A stretch of 38,344 nt of DNA. Source: Pseudoflavonifractor intestinihominis. Lineage in GTDB: Bacteria; Bacillota; Clostridia; Oscillospirales; Oscillospiraceae. The DNA lies in contig NZ_JBBMFK010000035.1 in assembly GCF_040096055.1 (NCBI RefSeq), positions 1-38,344 of the forward strand. Reading direction: 5' to 3'. Positions 16,189-23,972 of this stretch are shown in pieces. The notes beneath the pieces are model-generated. The model was not told where the DNA came from and did no database searches. It saw nothing but the letters and a program-made list of their open reading frames with translations. The position numbers and the translations under genes are program-made. The first letter of the stretch is position 1. Every line of letters begins with the position of its first letter.

Positions 16189-16217
16189 ATTATACGCTCT
16201 CCCGGCGGAAATTGCAA
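16189..16217 (-). promoter_or_regulatory. promoter of the aromatic amino acid operon
   Basis: On the minus strand, a -35 TTGCAA (16217-16212) and a perfect -10 TATAAT (16194-16189) are separated by 17 bp. The predicted start is near 16182, giving a 5' leader of about 250 nt before aroF that contains the leader peptide and hairpin. Confidence 0.85.
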
Positions 16218-16244
16218 GAATATTTTTGGCAAGATTCATATCCG

Positions 16245-16290
16245 GACAAAAAGAGCCGCCCGCCGCTCCACAGGGGAGCGGCGGGCGGCT
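16245..16290 (-). terminator. Rho-independent terminator of the ribosomal operon
   Basis: A perfect 16-bp GC-rich stem (16290-16275 with 16269-16254) and 5-nt loop, then TCTTTTTGTC on the minus strand. It lies 15 nt after rplQ and 28 nt before the -35 of the aromatic operon, so the two transcription units are insulated. Confidence 0.93.
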
Positions 16291-16305
16291 GGATTTCCTT
16301 TATGC

Positions 16306-16647
16306 TCAGACGAGCTGGACGATAGCCATCTCGGCGGCATCGCCGCGGCGGGGCCCGATCTTGACCACGCGGGTGTAGCCACCCTCGCGGCCCTGATACT
16401 TCAGGTTGAACTCGGAGAAGAGCTTCTTGGCCACGTCCTCCTTGGTGATAAAGGACAGCGCCTGACGGTAGGAAGCCAGGTCGTTCTTCTTGGCCAGGGT
16501 GATCATCTTCTCAGCCAGGGGGGCGACCTCCTTGGCGCGGGGCAGGGTGGTCTTGATCTGGCCGTTCTCCAGCAGGTAGGTCACCATGGCACGAAGCATG
16601 GCCTTACGCTGGTCGCTGCGGCGGCCCAGTCTACGATATCCGGACAT
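16306..16647 (-). CDS. rplQ: 50S ribosomal protein L17
   Basis: 113 residues, the usual bacterial length. The start MSGYRRLGRRSDQR at 16647 has AGGAG 8 nt upstream; a GTG at 16656 is less likely. L17 lies near the exit of the peptide tunnel on the large subunit. It is the last gene of the alpha operon, after a 165-nt spacer from rpoA that holds a hairpin, and is followed by a strong terminator. Confidence 0.97.
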   Translation of the reverse strand: MSGYRRLGRRSDQRKAMLRAMVTYLLENGQIKTTLPRAKEVAPLAEKMITLAKKNDLASYRQALSFITKEDVAKKLFSEFNLKYQGREGGYTRVVKIGPRRGDAAEMAIVQLV

Positions 16648-16709
16648 GAAAAACACTCCTATTCGATTTCACGTACGCAGACGCAAAATTCCTTTTAAAT
16701 TCGTCCTGA

Positions 16710-16726
16710 AGAAGGCGTTGCCTTCT
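16710..16726. repeat. small hairpin in the rpoA-rplQ spacer
   Basis: A 7-bp perfect inverted repeat AGAAGGC/GCCTTCT with a 3-nt loop. No T-run follows. It could be a processing or pausing site between rpoA and rplQ. The remainder of 16648-16812 shows nothing else. Confidence 0.4.
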
Positions 16727-16812
16727 CTGGAAAGCGCGCACAGCGCCCAGGCAGGGCCTGGGGCCGCGAGGGAACGTTACTTGCCCGCGGCCGCCCTCCG
16801 GTTGGGGAGAAA

Positions 16813-17760
16813 TCAGTTGTCGTCGCTGGCCAGGCTCAGGCCCATCATGGCCAGCTTGTTGACGACCTCTTCCAGGGACTTGCGGCCCAGGTTGCGGACC
16901 TTCATCATCTCGTCCTCGGTCTTGGAAATCAGATCCTCGACGGTGTTGATGTTGGCGCGCTTGAGGCAGTTGAAGGAACGGACGGACAGGTCCAGCTCCT
17001 CGATGGTCATCTCCAGCACCTTGTCCCGCTGGGCCTCGGCCTTCTCCACCACCGTGGACTTGTTGCCCATGGTCTCGGACAGGTCGGTGAACAGGACGAA
17101 GTGGTCGCACAGAATGCGGGCGCCCAGGCTCACTGCATCCCGGGCGGTGATGGTGCCGTTGGTCCACACCTCAAGGGTCAGCTTGTCGAAGTCGGTCTGA
17201 TCCCCCACGCGGGTGGGTTCCACGGTGTAGTTGACCTTGCGCACGGGGGTGTACACAGAGTCCACCGGGATAACGCCGATGATGTTCTGAGCCGGCTTGT
17301 TCCGGTCGGCGGGCACATAGCCCCGGCCGTGGGACAGGGTCAGCTCCATGTTCAGGGACGCGTCGGGACCCAGGGTGGCGATGTGAAGGTCGGGATTCAG
17401 GACCTCCACCTCGCCGTCAGCCTTAATGTCGCCGGCCGTGACCTCGCACTCGCCGCTGGCCTCGATATAGACCGTCTTGACGCCCTCGCAGTGGAGCTTG
17501 GCAATGATGCTCTTGACATTGAGGACGATCTCCGTCACATCCTCCTTCACACCGGGAATGCTGCAGAACTCATGCTGCACGCCGGCGATCTTGATGGACG
17601 TGACTGCCGTACCGGGCAGAGAAGAGAGGAGAATGCGGCGCAGGGAATTGCCCAGAGTCGTGCCGTAACCACGCTCCAGAGGCTCGACCACGTACTTGCC
17701 ATAGGAGCCGTCGCCAGGGTTCTCCACACATTCGATGCGCGGCTTCTCGATTTCTACCAT
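16813..17760 (-). CDS. rpoA: RNA polymerase alpha subunit
   Basis: 315 residues. The N-terminal domain (about 1-230) directs alpha dimerisation and binding of beta and beta-prime (LRRILLSSLPG region). A linker and the C-terminal domain (about 250-310; NCLKRANINTVEDL) contact UP-element DNA and activators. AAGGAGGG precedes the ATG. It sits in the alpha cluster after rpsD as in most Bacillota. Confidence 0.98.
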   Translation of the reverse strand: MVEIEKPRIECVENPGDGSYGKYVVEPLERGYGTTLGNSLRRILLSSLPGTAVTSIKIAGVQHEFCSIPGVKEDVTEIVLNVKSIIAKLHCEGVKTVYIEASGECEVTAGDIKADGEVEVLNPDLHIATLGPDASLNMELTLSHGRGYVPADRNKPAQNIIGVIPVDSVYTPVRKVNYTVEPTRVGDQTDFDKLTLEVWTNGTITARDAVSLGARILCDHFVLFTDLSETMGNKSTVVEKAEAQRDKVLEMTIEELDLSVRSFNCLKRANINTVEDLISKTEDEMMKVRNLGRKSLEEVVNKLAMMGLSLASDDN

Positions 17761-17780
17761 GTGTTACCCTCCTTTTCGCA

Positions 17781-17804
17781 GCGGCGGGCGGGGCAGCCCG
17801 CCGC
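17781..17804. repeat. GC-rich hairpin between rpsD and rpoA
   Basis: A perfect 9-bp stem GCGGCGGGC/GCCCGCCGC with a 6-nt loop lies about 20 nt before the rpoA start. No T-run follows, so it is not a terminator. It could affect the rpsD/rpoA ratio by pausing, or protect mRNA ends. Confidence 0.5.
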
Positions 17805-17845
17805 CTGGTTTTACAGCTCACCAATAATCGAGGGTACGCGCTCTC

Positions 17846-18448
17846 TTACTTGGAGTACAGCTCGACGATCAGGTGCTCCTCAACAGGCAGATCCACGTCC
17901 TCGCGGACGGGCAGCTTGGTGACAGTACCCTTCAAGGTGTTCTTCTCGCGCTCCAGCCACTGGGGCAGCAGCACGTTGGGGGCGTCCTCGCCGGTCAGCT
18001 TCTTGAACTTGGCGGAAGAGCGGCTGCTCTCCTTGACCTCGATCACGTCGCCCTCCTTCACCAGGTAAGAGGGGATGTCCACGCGCTGGCCGTTGACGGT
18101 GAAGTGGCCGTGGTTGACCAGCTGACGGGCCTCGCGGCGGGTGTTGGCGAAGCCCAGACGGTACACCACGTTGTCCAGGCGGCGCTCCACCAGGATCAGC
18201 AGGTTGTCACCGGTCTTGCCGGCCATACGGGTGGCCTTCTCATAGTAGGAGCGGAACTGCTTCTCCATGATGCCGTAGACGAATTTGACCTTCTGCTTCT
18301 CAGACAGCTGAAGGGCATACTCGCTCTTCTTCTTTCTCATCTGGCCGCCGGGATTGCGGTTGCTCTCCTTCTTGGCGTAGCCCATAGCGGCAGGAGAAAT
18401 GCCCAGCGCACGGCAGCGCTTGGCGATAGGCTGCATATTCTTTGCCAT
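17846..18448 (-). CDS. rpsD: 30S ribosomal protein S4 (zinc-free type)
   Basis: 200 residues. S4 is a primary 16S rRNA-binding assembly protein, and its S4 domain (about 90-155; RLDNVVYRLGFANTRREARQLVNHGH) is clear. The N-terminus has only Cys12 and lacks the four-Cys zinc site of many Gram-positive S4 proteins, so it is the C-minus form. AAGGAGG precedes the ATG. Confidence 0.97.
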   Translation of the reverse strand: MAKNMQPIAKRCRALGISPAAMGYAKKESNRNPGGQMRKKKSEYALQLSEKQKVKFVYGIMEKQFRSYYEKATRMAGKTGDNLLILVERRLDNVVYRLGFANTRREARQLVNHGHFTVNGQRVDIPSYLVKEGDVIEVKESSRSSAKFKKLTGEDAPNVLLPQWLEREKNTLKGTVTKLPVREDVDLPVEEHLIVELYSK

Positions 18449-18466
18449 TGATTCTTCCTCCTTCTA

Positions 18467-18874
18467 TTACACGCGACGACGCTTGGGCGGACGGCAGCCG
18501 TTGTGGGGGATGGGGGTCACGTCCTTGATCAGGGTGACTTCCAGACCCACGGCCTGCAGGGCGCGGATAGCAGCCTCACGGCCGGCGCCGGGGCCCTTCA
18601 CGTAGACCTCGACGGTCTTCAGGCCGTGCTCCATGGCAGCCTTAGCGGCGGTCTCGGCGGCGGTCTGAGCGGCGAAGGGGGTGGACTTACGGGAACCGCG
18701 GAAGCCCAGGCCGCCGGAGGAGGCCCAGGACAGGGCGTTGCCGCCCATATCGGTCACGGTAACCATGGTGTTGTTGAAGGAGGAGCGGATGTGCACCTGG
18801 CCCTTCTCAACGTTCTTACGCTCGCGGCGCTTACGCACCACTTTCTTGCCCTTGGTATTAGCAGCAGTAGCCAT
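18467..18874 (-). CDS. rpsK: 30S ribosomal protein S11
   Basis: 135 residues. S11 lines the mRNA exit path on the small-subunit platform. The conserved core FNNTMVTVTDMGGN and the C-terminal PHNGCRPPKRRRV are present. It lies between rpsM and rpsD with short spacers and an AAGGAGGG site. Confidence 0.98.
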   Translation of the reverse strand: MATAANTKGKKVVRKRRERKNVEKGQVHIRSSFNNTMVTVTDMGGNALSWASSGGLGFRGSRKSTPFAAQTAAETAAKAAMEHGLKTVEVYVKGPGAGREAAIRALQAVGLEVTLIKDVTPIPHNGCRPPKRRRV

Positions 18875-18888
18875 GTGTATCTCCCTCC

Positions 18889-19257
18889 TTACTTCTTCTT
18901 ATTGGCGACGGTACGCTTGGGACCCTTGCGGGTACGGGCGTTGGTCTTGCTGCGCTGGCCGCGGACGGGCAGGCCCTTGCGGTGACGGATGCCGCGGTAG
19001 CAGCCAATCTCGGTCAGACGCTTGATGTCCATCGCGACGTCGCGACGCAGGTCGCCTTCCACAGTATAGTTGTGGGCGATGCACTCACGGAGCGCGGCTT
19101 CATCGGCCTCGGTGAGGTCCTTGACGCGGGTATCGGGGTTGATCCCGGTCTCGGCCAGGATCTTGTTGGCGCTGGTGCGCCCGATGCCATAGATATAGGT
19201 CAGACCGATTTCGATCCGCTTATCCTTGGGCAGGTCAATGCCGGCAATACGTGCCAT
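18889..19257 (-). CDS. rpsM: 30S ribosomal protein S13
   Basis: 122 residues starting MARIAGIDLP. The helix-two turns-helix portion (YIYGIGRTSA) and basic tail (RGQRSKTNARTRKGP) that contacts P-site tRNA are present. A GGAGG site stands 12-13 nt upstream of the ATG, a slightly long spacing. Confidence 0.98.
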   Translation of the reverse strand: MARIAGIDLPKDKRIEIGLTYIYGIGRTSANKILAETGINPDTRVKDLTEADEAALRECIAHNYTVEGDLRRDVAMDIKRLTEIGCYRGIRHRKGLPVRGQRSKTNARTRKGPKRTVANKKK

Positions 19258-19276
19258 ATTTCTCGTGCACCTCCAC

Positions 19277-19390
19277 TTAACCTTGTCTCTGCTTGTGCTT
19301 GGGGTTCTCGCAAATGACCATGACTTTGCCCTTGCGCTTGATGATCTTGCACTTCTCGCACATGGGCTTCACGGACGGTCTTACTTTCAT
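19277..19390 (-). CDS. rpmJ: 50S ribosomal protein L36
   Basis: 37 residues. It begins MKVRPSVKPMCEKC and keeps the zinc ligands Cys11, Cys14, Cys27 and His32. It is therefore the zinc-binding form made when zinc is adequate. AGGAGG lies 8 nt before the ATG. It is placed between infA and rpsM as expected. Confidence 0.97.
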   Translation of the reverse strand: MKVRPSVKPMCEKCKIIKRKGKVMVICENPKHKQRQG

Positions 19391-19468
19391 AATGATAACC
19401 TCCTGATAGCCTGATGGCCCCGGCGTGGACGGGGGCAAGGCCCCTCGGCCGCCGGTCGTTGATGGAAC

Positions 19469-19485
19469 GGCGGGTGTTTCCCGCC
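19469..19485. repeat. hairpin in the infA-rpmJ spacer
   Basis: A 6-bp GGCGGG/CCCGCC stem with a 5-nt loop within the 117-nt spacer 19391-19507, the longest gap in this part of the cluster. No T-run or promoter was seen. The spacer otherwise shows only the rpmJ ribosome-binding site. Confidence 0.35.
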
Positions 19486-19507
19486 ATGGAGCAGGCAGGC
19501 CCTCGCC

Positions 19508-19726
19508 TTACTTGCTCCGCCAGGTGATCCGGCCCCGGGTCAAGTCGTACGGAGACATCTGCACCGTTACCTTGTCGCCCGGCAGGATCCTGATGAAGTT
19601 CATTCTGAGCTTGCCTGAGATATGCGCCAGGATGATATGCCCGTTACCGATGTCCACATGGAACGTGGTGTTGGGCAGAGCCTCGGTGACGACGCCCTCC
19701 AGCTCGATCATATCGTCTTTTGCCAA
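19508..19726 (-). CDS. infA: translation initiation factor IF-1 (TTG start)
   Basis: 72 residues, a single S1/OB fold (IELEGVVTEALPN, then GDKVTVQMSPYDLTRGRITWR). IF-1 occupies the A site during initiation. The only start giving the family N-terminus MAKDDMIELEG is a TTG at 19726, with GGAGG 9 nt upstream. The next in-frame ATG is five codons later and would cut conserved residues. It overlaps the upstream KOW gene by 19 nt, so the two are probably translationally coupled. Confidence 0.95.
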   Translation of the reverse strand: MAKDDMIELEGVVTEALPNTTFHVDIGNGHIILAHISGKLRMNFIRILPGDKVTVQMSPYDLTRGRITWRSK

Positions 19727-20004
19727 GCGTGATTACCTCCTTGACCTATGCTTCCGCCCAGCTGATCTCTGGTCTTGGCCAGGACGCGCCGCAGCTCCGC
19801 ATCGGAGCCGGGCAGGGCGGACAGGGGGTCGGGCCCACCGGCCAGCTCCACATGCTTTCTGCGTTTCCGCTTGGGCTGTGTGAGCGTTCGCCCTTTCCCG
19901 TCGGCCAGCAGCAGGAAGTCCCCCTGCGCCTGAGTGACGCAGTAGAGCCTTCCGCTGTCGTGGCCGGCCAGGGCGCGCACGATGTGTCCGCTTTGGATCT
20001 CCAT
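19708..20004 (-). CDS. KOW-domain RNA-binding protein (L14e/L27e-like)
   Basis: 98 residues. The N-terminal KOW motif (GHIVRALAGHDSGRLY, residues about 6-21) is followed by a short hydrophobic strand segment and a basic patch PKRKRRK. Proteins of this type sit between map and infA in many Clostridia and are annotated as L14e/L6e/L27e-like, presumably ribosome-associated; the exact role is unknown. The ATG at 20004 is chosen since it starts the KOW fold; a start at 20025 would overlap the map stop. Its stop lies inside infA. Confidence 0.8.
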   Translation of the reverse strand: MEIQSGHIVRALAGHDSGRLYCVTQAQGDFLLLADGKGRTLTQPKRKRRKHVELAGGPDPLSALPGSDAELRRVLAKTRDQLGGSIGQGGNHAWQKTI

Positions 20005-20021
20005 GCTGCTCACCGTCCCTC

Positions 20022-20780
20022 TCACTCGGTGGTGGTGAGGATTTCGGGCTGTTCGCCCTCGGTGATGAGGATTGTGTTTTCATAGTGGGCGGCCAGACTG
20101 CCGTCACAGGTGACGGTGGTCCACTTGTCCTTGAGGACGCGGACCTCCCAGTGTCCGGCGCACACCATAGGCTCCACTGCGATGGTCATGCCCGGCTGAA
20201 GCCGGACGCCGTGGCCGGCGGGGCCGAAGTTGGGCACCTCGGGGGGCTCGTGGAGCTTTGCTCCCACGCCGTGGCCCACAAAGTCCCGGACCACCGAGTA
20301 CCCGTTGCCCTCCACATACTTTTGAACCGCATGGGAGATGTCGGAGATGCGGCAGCCGGGGTGGGCGAACTTCATGCCCTCCCAGAAGCTCTGCTCGGTG
20401 ACGCGGATGAGGCGCATGGCCTCGTCGCTCACCTGACCGCAGGGATAGGTGCCCGCGCAGTCGCCGTGGAAGCCGTCGATACAGGCGCCCACGTCGACGC
20501 TGACGATGTCGCCCTCCTTGAGCACCCGGTGGTCCGGAATGCCGTGGATCACGACCTCGTTGACCGAGATGCAGGCGGAGCCGGGGAACCCGGCGTACCC
20601 CAGGAAGGAGGGGCGGGCCCCCTGACTCTCGATGAACTTGCGGACTGCGGTGTCGATCTCCAGCGTGGACACGCCGGGACGGACCATGCTGCCCGCCAGC
20701 TCCCGGGCCTGGGCGGTGATCCGCCCGGCACGGCGCATGTGCTCGATTTCACGGGACGATTTAATGGAAATGATTTCCAT
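20022..20780 (-). CDS. map: type I methionine aminopeptidase
   Basis: 252 residues. It removes the initiator Met from nascent proteins in the cytosol. Metal ligands are Asp96, Asp107, His170, Glu203 and Glu234, with His79 in the active site. The N-terminal SH3-binding or zinc extension of some forms is missing, so it is the basic bacterial type. The ATG is 2 nt after the adk stop, with GGAGG inside the end of adk, which implies coupling. Confidence 0.97.
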   Translation of the reverse strand: MEIISIKSSREIEHMRRAGRITAQARELAGSMVRPGVSTLEIDTAVRKFIESQGARPSFLGYAGFPGSACISVNEVVIHGIPDHRVLKEGDIVSVDVGACIDGFHGDCAGTYPCGQVSDEAMRLIRVTEQSFWEGMKFAHPGCRISDISHAVQKYVEGNGYSVVRDFVGHGVGAKLHEPPEVPNFGPAGHGVRLQPGMTIAVEPMVCAGHWEVRVLKDKWTTVTCDGSLAAHYENTILITEGEQPEILTTTE

Positions 20781-20782
20781 TG

Positions 20783-21418
20783 TTATGCCTCCAGAACACG
20801 CACGATCGCCTGCGTGGTGGCCTCAATGGTCCCCTGGGCGCCGGGCACCGGGTCCAGCTTGCCCCGCTTCTGGTAGAAGTCCTTGAGGGGCTCGGTGGAC
20901 TGGTGATAGATCTCCAGGCGGTGACGCACCGTCTCCGGCTTGTCATCCTCCCGCTCAATCAGCTCGCCGCCGCACACGTCGCAGACATCCGCCACTTTGG
21001 GCGGGTTGGACTCAATGTGGAAGGGGGTGCCGCACTGGGAGCAGACGCGGCGCCCGTCCATGCGCTTTACGATATCCTCGTCAGAGACCTCCAGAGAGAT
21101 CACGTGGTCGAACTCGATGCCCCGTGCCTCCAGCGCCTCCGCCTGGGCGATGGTGCGGGGCACGCCGTCCAGGATATAGCCGCCATTGCAGTCCGGCTGG
21201 GCCAGCCGCTCCTCCAGGATGTCCAGGATGACATCGTCGGGAACCAGCTTGCCCGCGTCCATGAAGGACTTTGCTTTCAGTCCCACGCTGGTGCCCGCCT
21301 TGACGGCGGCGCGCAGGATATTGCCAGTGGAAATAGTGGGGATTCCCAGCTTCTTGCTGAGGATCTCAGCCTGCGTGCCCTTACCGGCACCAGGCGCTCC
21401 CAAGAGAATCAGCTTCAT
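20783..21418 (-). CDS. adk: adenylate kinase, zinc-lid type
   Basis: 211 residues. It interconverts ATP plus AMP with two ADP. The P-loop GAPGAGKGT is at 7-15 and the AMP-site GYILDGVPRT near 80-89. The lid has a structural zinc site, Cys126, Cys129, Cys146 and Cys149, typical of Gram-positive enzymes. GGGAGG precedes the ATG. Confidence 0.98.
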   Translation of the reverse strand: MKLILLGAPGAGKGTQAEILSKKLGIPTISTGNILRAAVKAGTSVGLKAKSFMDAGKLVPDDVILDILEERLAQPDCNGGYILDGVPRTIAQAEALEARGIEFDHVISLEVSDEDIVKRMDGRRVCSQCGTPFHIESNPPKVADVCDVCGGELIEREDDKPETVRHRLEIYHQSTEPLKDFYQKRGKLDPVPGAQGTIEATTQAIVRVLEA

Positions 21419-21433
21419 TTCTTCCTCCCTGCG

Positions 21434-22801
21434 TTACTCAAGGAAGCCCTTGTAGTGACGCATGAGCATCTGGGCCTCCAGAGCCTTCACGGTCTCCAGA
21501 GCAACACCCACAACGATGATGATGGAAGTGCCGCCGATGGACAGGCTGCGGCCCATCTGGGAGCCGCTGGCCAGGTTGATGATGTTGGAAGTGATAATGG
21601 GCAGCAGCGCGATGATGGCCAGGTAGATGGCGCCGAACAGGGTGATCTTGTTGAGCACCTTGTGGATGAAGTCAGCGGTGGGCTTGCCGGGCCGGAAGCC
21701 GGGCACGAAACCGCCGTTCTTCTTCAGGTTGTTGGCCACCTCAATGGGGTTGAACTGCATGGTGGCGTAGAAATAGCTGAAGCCCAGGATCAGCAGGAAG
21801 TAGATGATCGCGTAGACCAGGCCGTTGGAGTCAAACACCTTCATGAAGGTGGAGTCGCTGCCGCCGGGGATGAAGGCCGCGATGGTGGCGGGCAGGGACG
21901 CGATGGCCTGGGCGAAGATGATGGGCATAACGCCGCTCATGTTCACCTTCAGGGGGATGTGGCTGGACTGGCCGCCGTACATCTTCCGGCCCACCACGCG
22001 CTTGGCGTACTGGACGGGGATGCGGCGCTCAGAGTCGTTGATGAAGACAATGAACACCACCAGGACCAGGATGCCGATGACGATCAGGGGGATCATGGCG
22101 GGGTGCACCAGGCTGTTGCGGAAGGCCTCGCCCTCGGTGGTACCCATGGCGGAGATCTCGCTGTCAGTCAGGTGCATGGACCACTTCTTCACGCCGTTGA
22201 CCATGTTCATCAGCATGCTGGGGAAGCGGGAGACGATACCGGCAAACAGAATCACGGAGATGCCGTTGCCGATGCCGAACTCGGTGATCTGCTCGCCCAG
22301 CCACATCACGAAGGCAGAACCAGCGGTGAAGGACAGGACGATGATGATGCCGGCCAGCCAGGTGGGCAGGTCGCCGCTGACCAGGCCGTTGGCATTGATG
22401 AGGGTGAAGTAGCCGAAGCCCTGGAGCAGGGCGATGGCCACGGTGGTGTAGCGGGTGATGGCCGCGATCTTCTTGCGGCCCTCTTCGCCGCCCTCCTTCT
22501 GCATCTGTTCCAGAGCAGGGATGGCGACGGTGAGGAGCTGGATGATGATGGAACTGTTGATATAGGGCTGAACGCCGAGGGCGAACACGGTGGCCATGGA
22601 GAAGGCATTGCCGCTCATGGCATTGATCAGTCCGAAGATGCTGCCGCTCATGGCGTTCAGGTAGCTCTGAAGGCCTTGTGTGTTAATCCAGGGCACGGGA
22701 ACCGAAGCACCCAGCCGGAAGATCAGCAGCGCGAAGATCGTGAAGAGGATCTTCTTGCGCAGCTCGGGGATTGCCCAGGCGTTCCTGACGGTCTTGAACA
22801 C
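21434..22801 (-). CDS. secY: protein translocase subunit SecY (GTG start)
   Basis: 455 residues with about ten hydrophobic segments forming the Sec channel in the plasma membrane. The start motif FKTVRNAWAIPELRKKI and the plug region after TM1 are recognisable. The start is GTG at 22801, directly touching the rplO stop (TAAGTG), with GAGGTGG inside the rplO end. Translation therefore probably depends on ribosomes finishing rplO. Confidence 0.97.
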   Translation of the reverse strand: MFKTVRNAWAIPELRKKILFTIFALLIFRLGASVPVPWINTQGLQSYLNAMSGSIFGLINAMSGNAFSMATVFALGVQPYINSSIIIQLLTVAIPALEQMQKEGGEEGRKKIAAITRYTTVAIALLQGFGYFTLINANGLVSGDLPTWLAGIIIVLSFTAGSAFVMWLGEQITEFGIGNGISVILFAGIVSRFPSMLMNMVNGVKKWSMHLTDSEISAMGTTEGEAFRNSLVHPAMIPLIVIGILVLVVFIVFINDSERRIPVQYAKRVVGRKMYGGQSSHIPLKVNMSGVMPIIFAQAIASLPATIAAFIPGGSDSTFMKVFDSNGLVYAIIYFLLILGFSYFYATMQFNPIEVANNLKKNGGFVPGFRPGKPTADFIHKVLNKITLFGAIYLAIIALLPIITSNIINLASGSQMGRSLSIGGTSIIIVVGVALETVKALEAQMLMRHYKGFLE

Positions 22802-23242
22802 TTAGACCACCTCGTACTTTCCACCTGCCGCAACGATCTTCTCCTTGGCGGAGGCGGAGAAAGCAGAGGCACGGACGATCAGCTTCTTGGTGAGCTCACC
22901 GTTGCCGAGCACCTTCACGCCGTACTCACACTTGGAGAGGATACCCTTTTCCAGCAGGTCGCAAACGTTGACGGTGGCTCCATCCTCGAACTTGTTCAGA
23001 GCAGAGACGTTGATCGCCTCCAGGGGCTTCGCAAAGATGTTGTTGAAGCCGCGCTTGGGCAGGCGACGGACCAGAGGCATCTGGCCGCCCTCAAAGCCCG
23101 TGCGGACACCGCCGCCGGAACGGGCCCACTGGCCCTTCTGGCCGCGACCGGCAGTCTTGCCGTTGCCGGAGCCGTGGCCGCGGCCCTTGCGGAACGCGGG
23201 ACGGGTGGAACCGGCAGCGGGAGAGAGTTCATGCAGATTCAT
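22802..23242 (-). CDS. rplO: 50S ribosomal protein L15
   Basis: 146 residues. The Gly/Arg-rich N-terminal arm (RKGRGHGSGNGKTAGRGQKG) reaches into 23S rRNA, followed by the globular C-terminal domain. It starts MNLHELSPA with AAGGAGG upstream and ends without a gap at secY. Confidence 0.98.
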   Translation of the reverse strand: MNLHELSPAAGSTRPAFRKGRGHGSGNGKTAGRGQKGQWARSGGGVRTGFEGGQMPLVRRLPKRGFNNIFAKPLEAINVSALNKFEDGATVNVCDLLEKGILSKCEYGVKVLGNGELTKKLIVRASAFSASAKEKIVAAGGKYEVV

Positions 23243-23256
23243 TGACGCGCACCTCC

Positions 23257-23439
23257 TTACTGTTCCTCGGTGACCTGGAGCAGATAGCCGATAGCGGCAA
23301 TCTTGCCCCGGGTAGCCGAGTTGTCGGGCTGTACGGTCACGTCGCCGATTTTGCGCAGCCCCAGGGCCTCGGCGGTCGCCTTGTGCTTGACAATGCGACC
23401 GTTCAGGCTCTTGACCAGCTTGATATTCAGGTTAGCCAT
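23257..23439 (-). CDS. rpmD: 50S ribosomal protein L30
   Basis: 60 residues, full length for bacterial L30 (IKLVKSLNGR start motif; ALGLRKIGD). AAGGAGG precedes the ATG. It lies between rpsE and rplO. Confidence 0.97.
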   Translation of the reverse strand: MANLNIKLVKSLNGRIVKHKATAEALGLRKIGDVTVQPDNSATRGKIAAIGYLLQVTEEQ

Positions 23440-23453
23440 TGTATAGCCCCTCC

Positions 23454-23954
23454 TTAACCTACGATTTCTTCCACGCTCTTGCCGCGGACGCGGGCCACTT
23501 CCTCAGGACCACGGAGGGACTTGAGGCCCTCGAAGGTGGCGGACACCACGTTCTGAGGGTTGTTGGAGCGCAGGCACTTGGCGCGGATGTCGCGGATGCC
23601 GGCGGCCTCCATGACAGCGCGGACAGGGCCGCCGGCGATGATGCCGGTACCGGGGGCAGCGGGCTTGAGCAGCACGCGGCCGGCGCCGAACTCACCGATG
23701 ACCTCGTGGGGAATGGTGGTGCCGGAGCGGGTGATGGTGCACATGTTCTTCTTGGCATCCTCAATGCCCTTGCGGATGGCCTCGGGCACCTCGGCGGCCT
23801 TGCCGGTGCCGAAGCCGACCCGGCCCTTCTCGTCGCCGACCACCATCAGGGCGGCGAACTTCATCACACGACCGCCCTTGACGGTCTTGCTGACGCGGTT
23901 CAGAGAAACGAGCTTCTCGGTGAACTCGCTGGGTTCTCTTTCAAATCTAGCCAT
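23454..23954 (-). CDS. rpsE: 30S ribosomal protein S5
   Basis: 166 residues. It has a double-stranded RNA-binding-like N-terminal domain (LNRVSKTVKGGR, GRVGFGTGKA) and a C-terminal domain (GTGIIAGGPVRAV, GIRDI). S5 helps set decoding accuracy. AGGGGAGGAG precedes the ATG. Confidence 0.98.
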   Translation of the reverse strand: MARFEREPSEFTEKLVSLNRVSKTVKGGRVMKFAALMVVGDEKGRVGFGTGKAAEVPEAIRKGIEDAKKNMCTITRSGTTIPHEVIGEFGAGRVLLKPAAPGTGIIAGGPVRAVMEAAGIRDIRAKCLRSNNPQNVVSATFEGLKSLRGPEEVARVRGKSVEEIVG

Positions 23955-23972
23955 GTTCGTTTTCTCCTCCCC

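Noticed and set aside
20780..23245. Plus-strand frame of about 820 codons antisense to adk, secY and rplO
   Set aside because: Fully opposite conserved essential genes; composition (His, Gly, Asp, Leu) is typical of a GC-rich antisense shadow.
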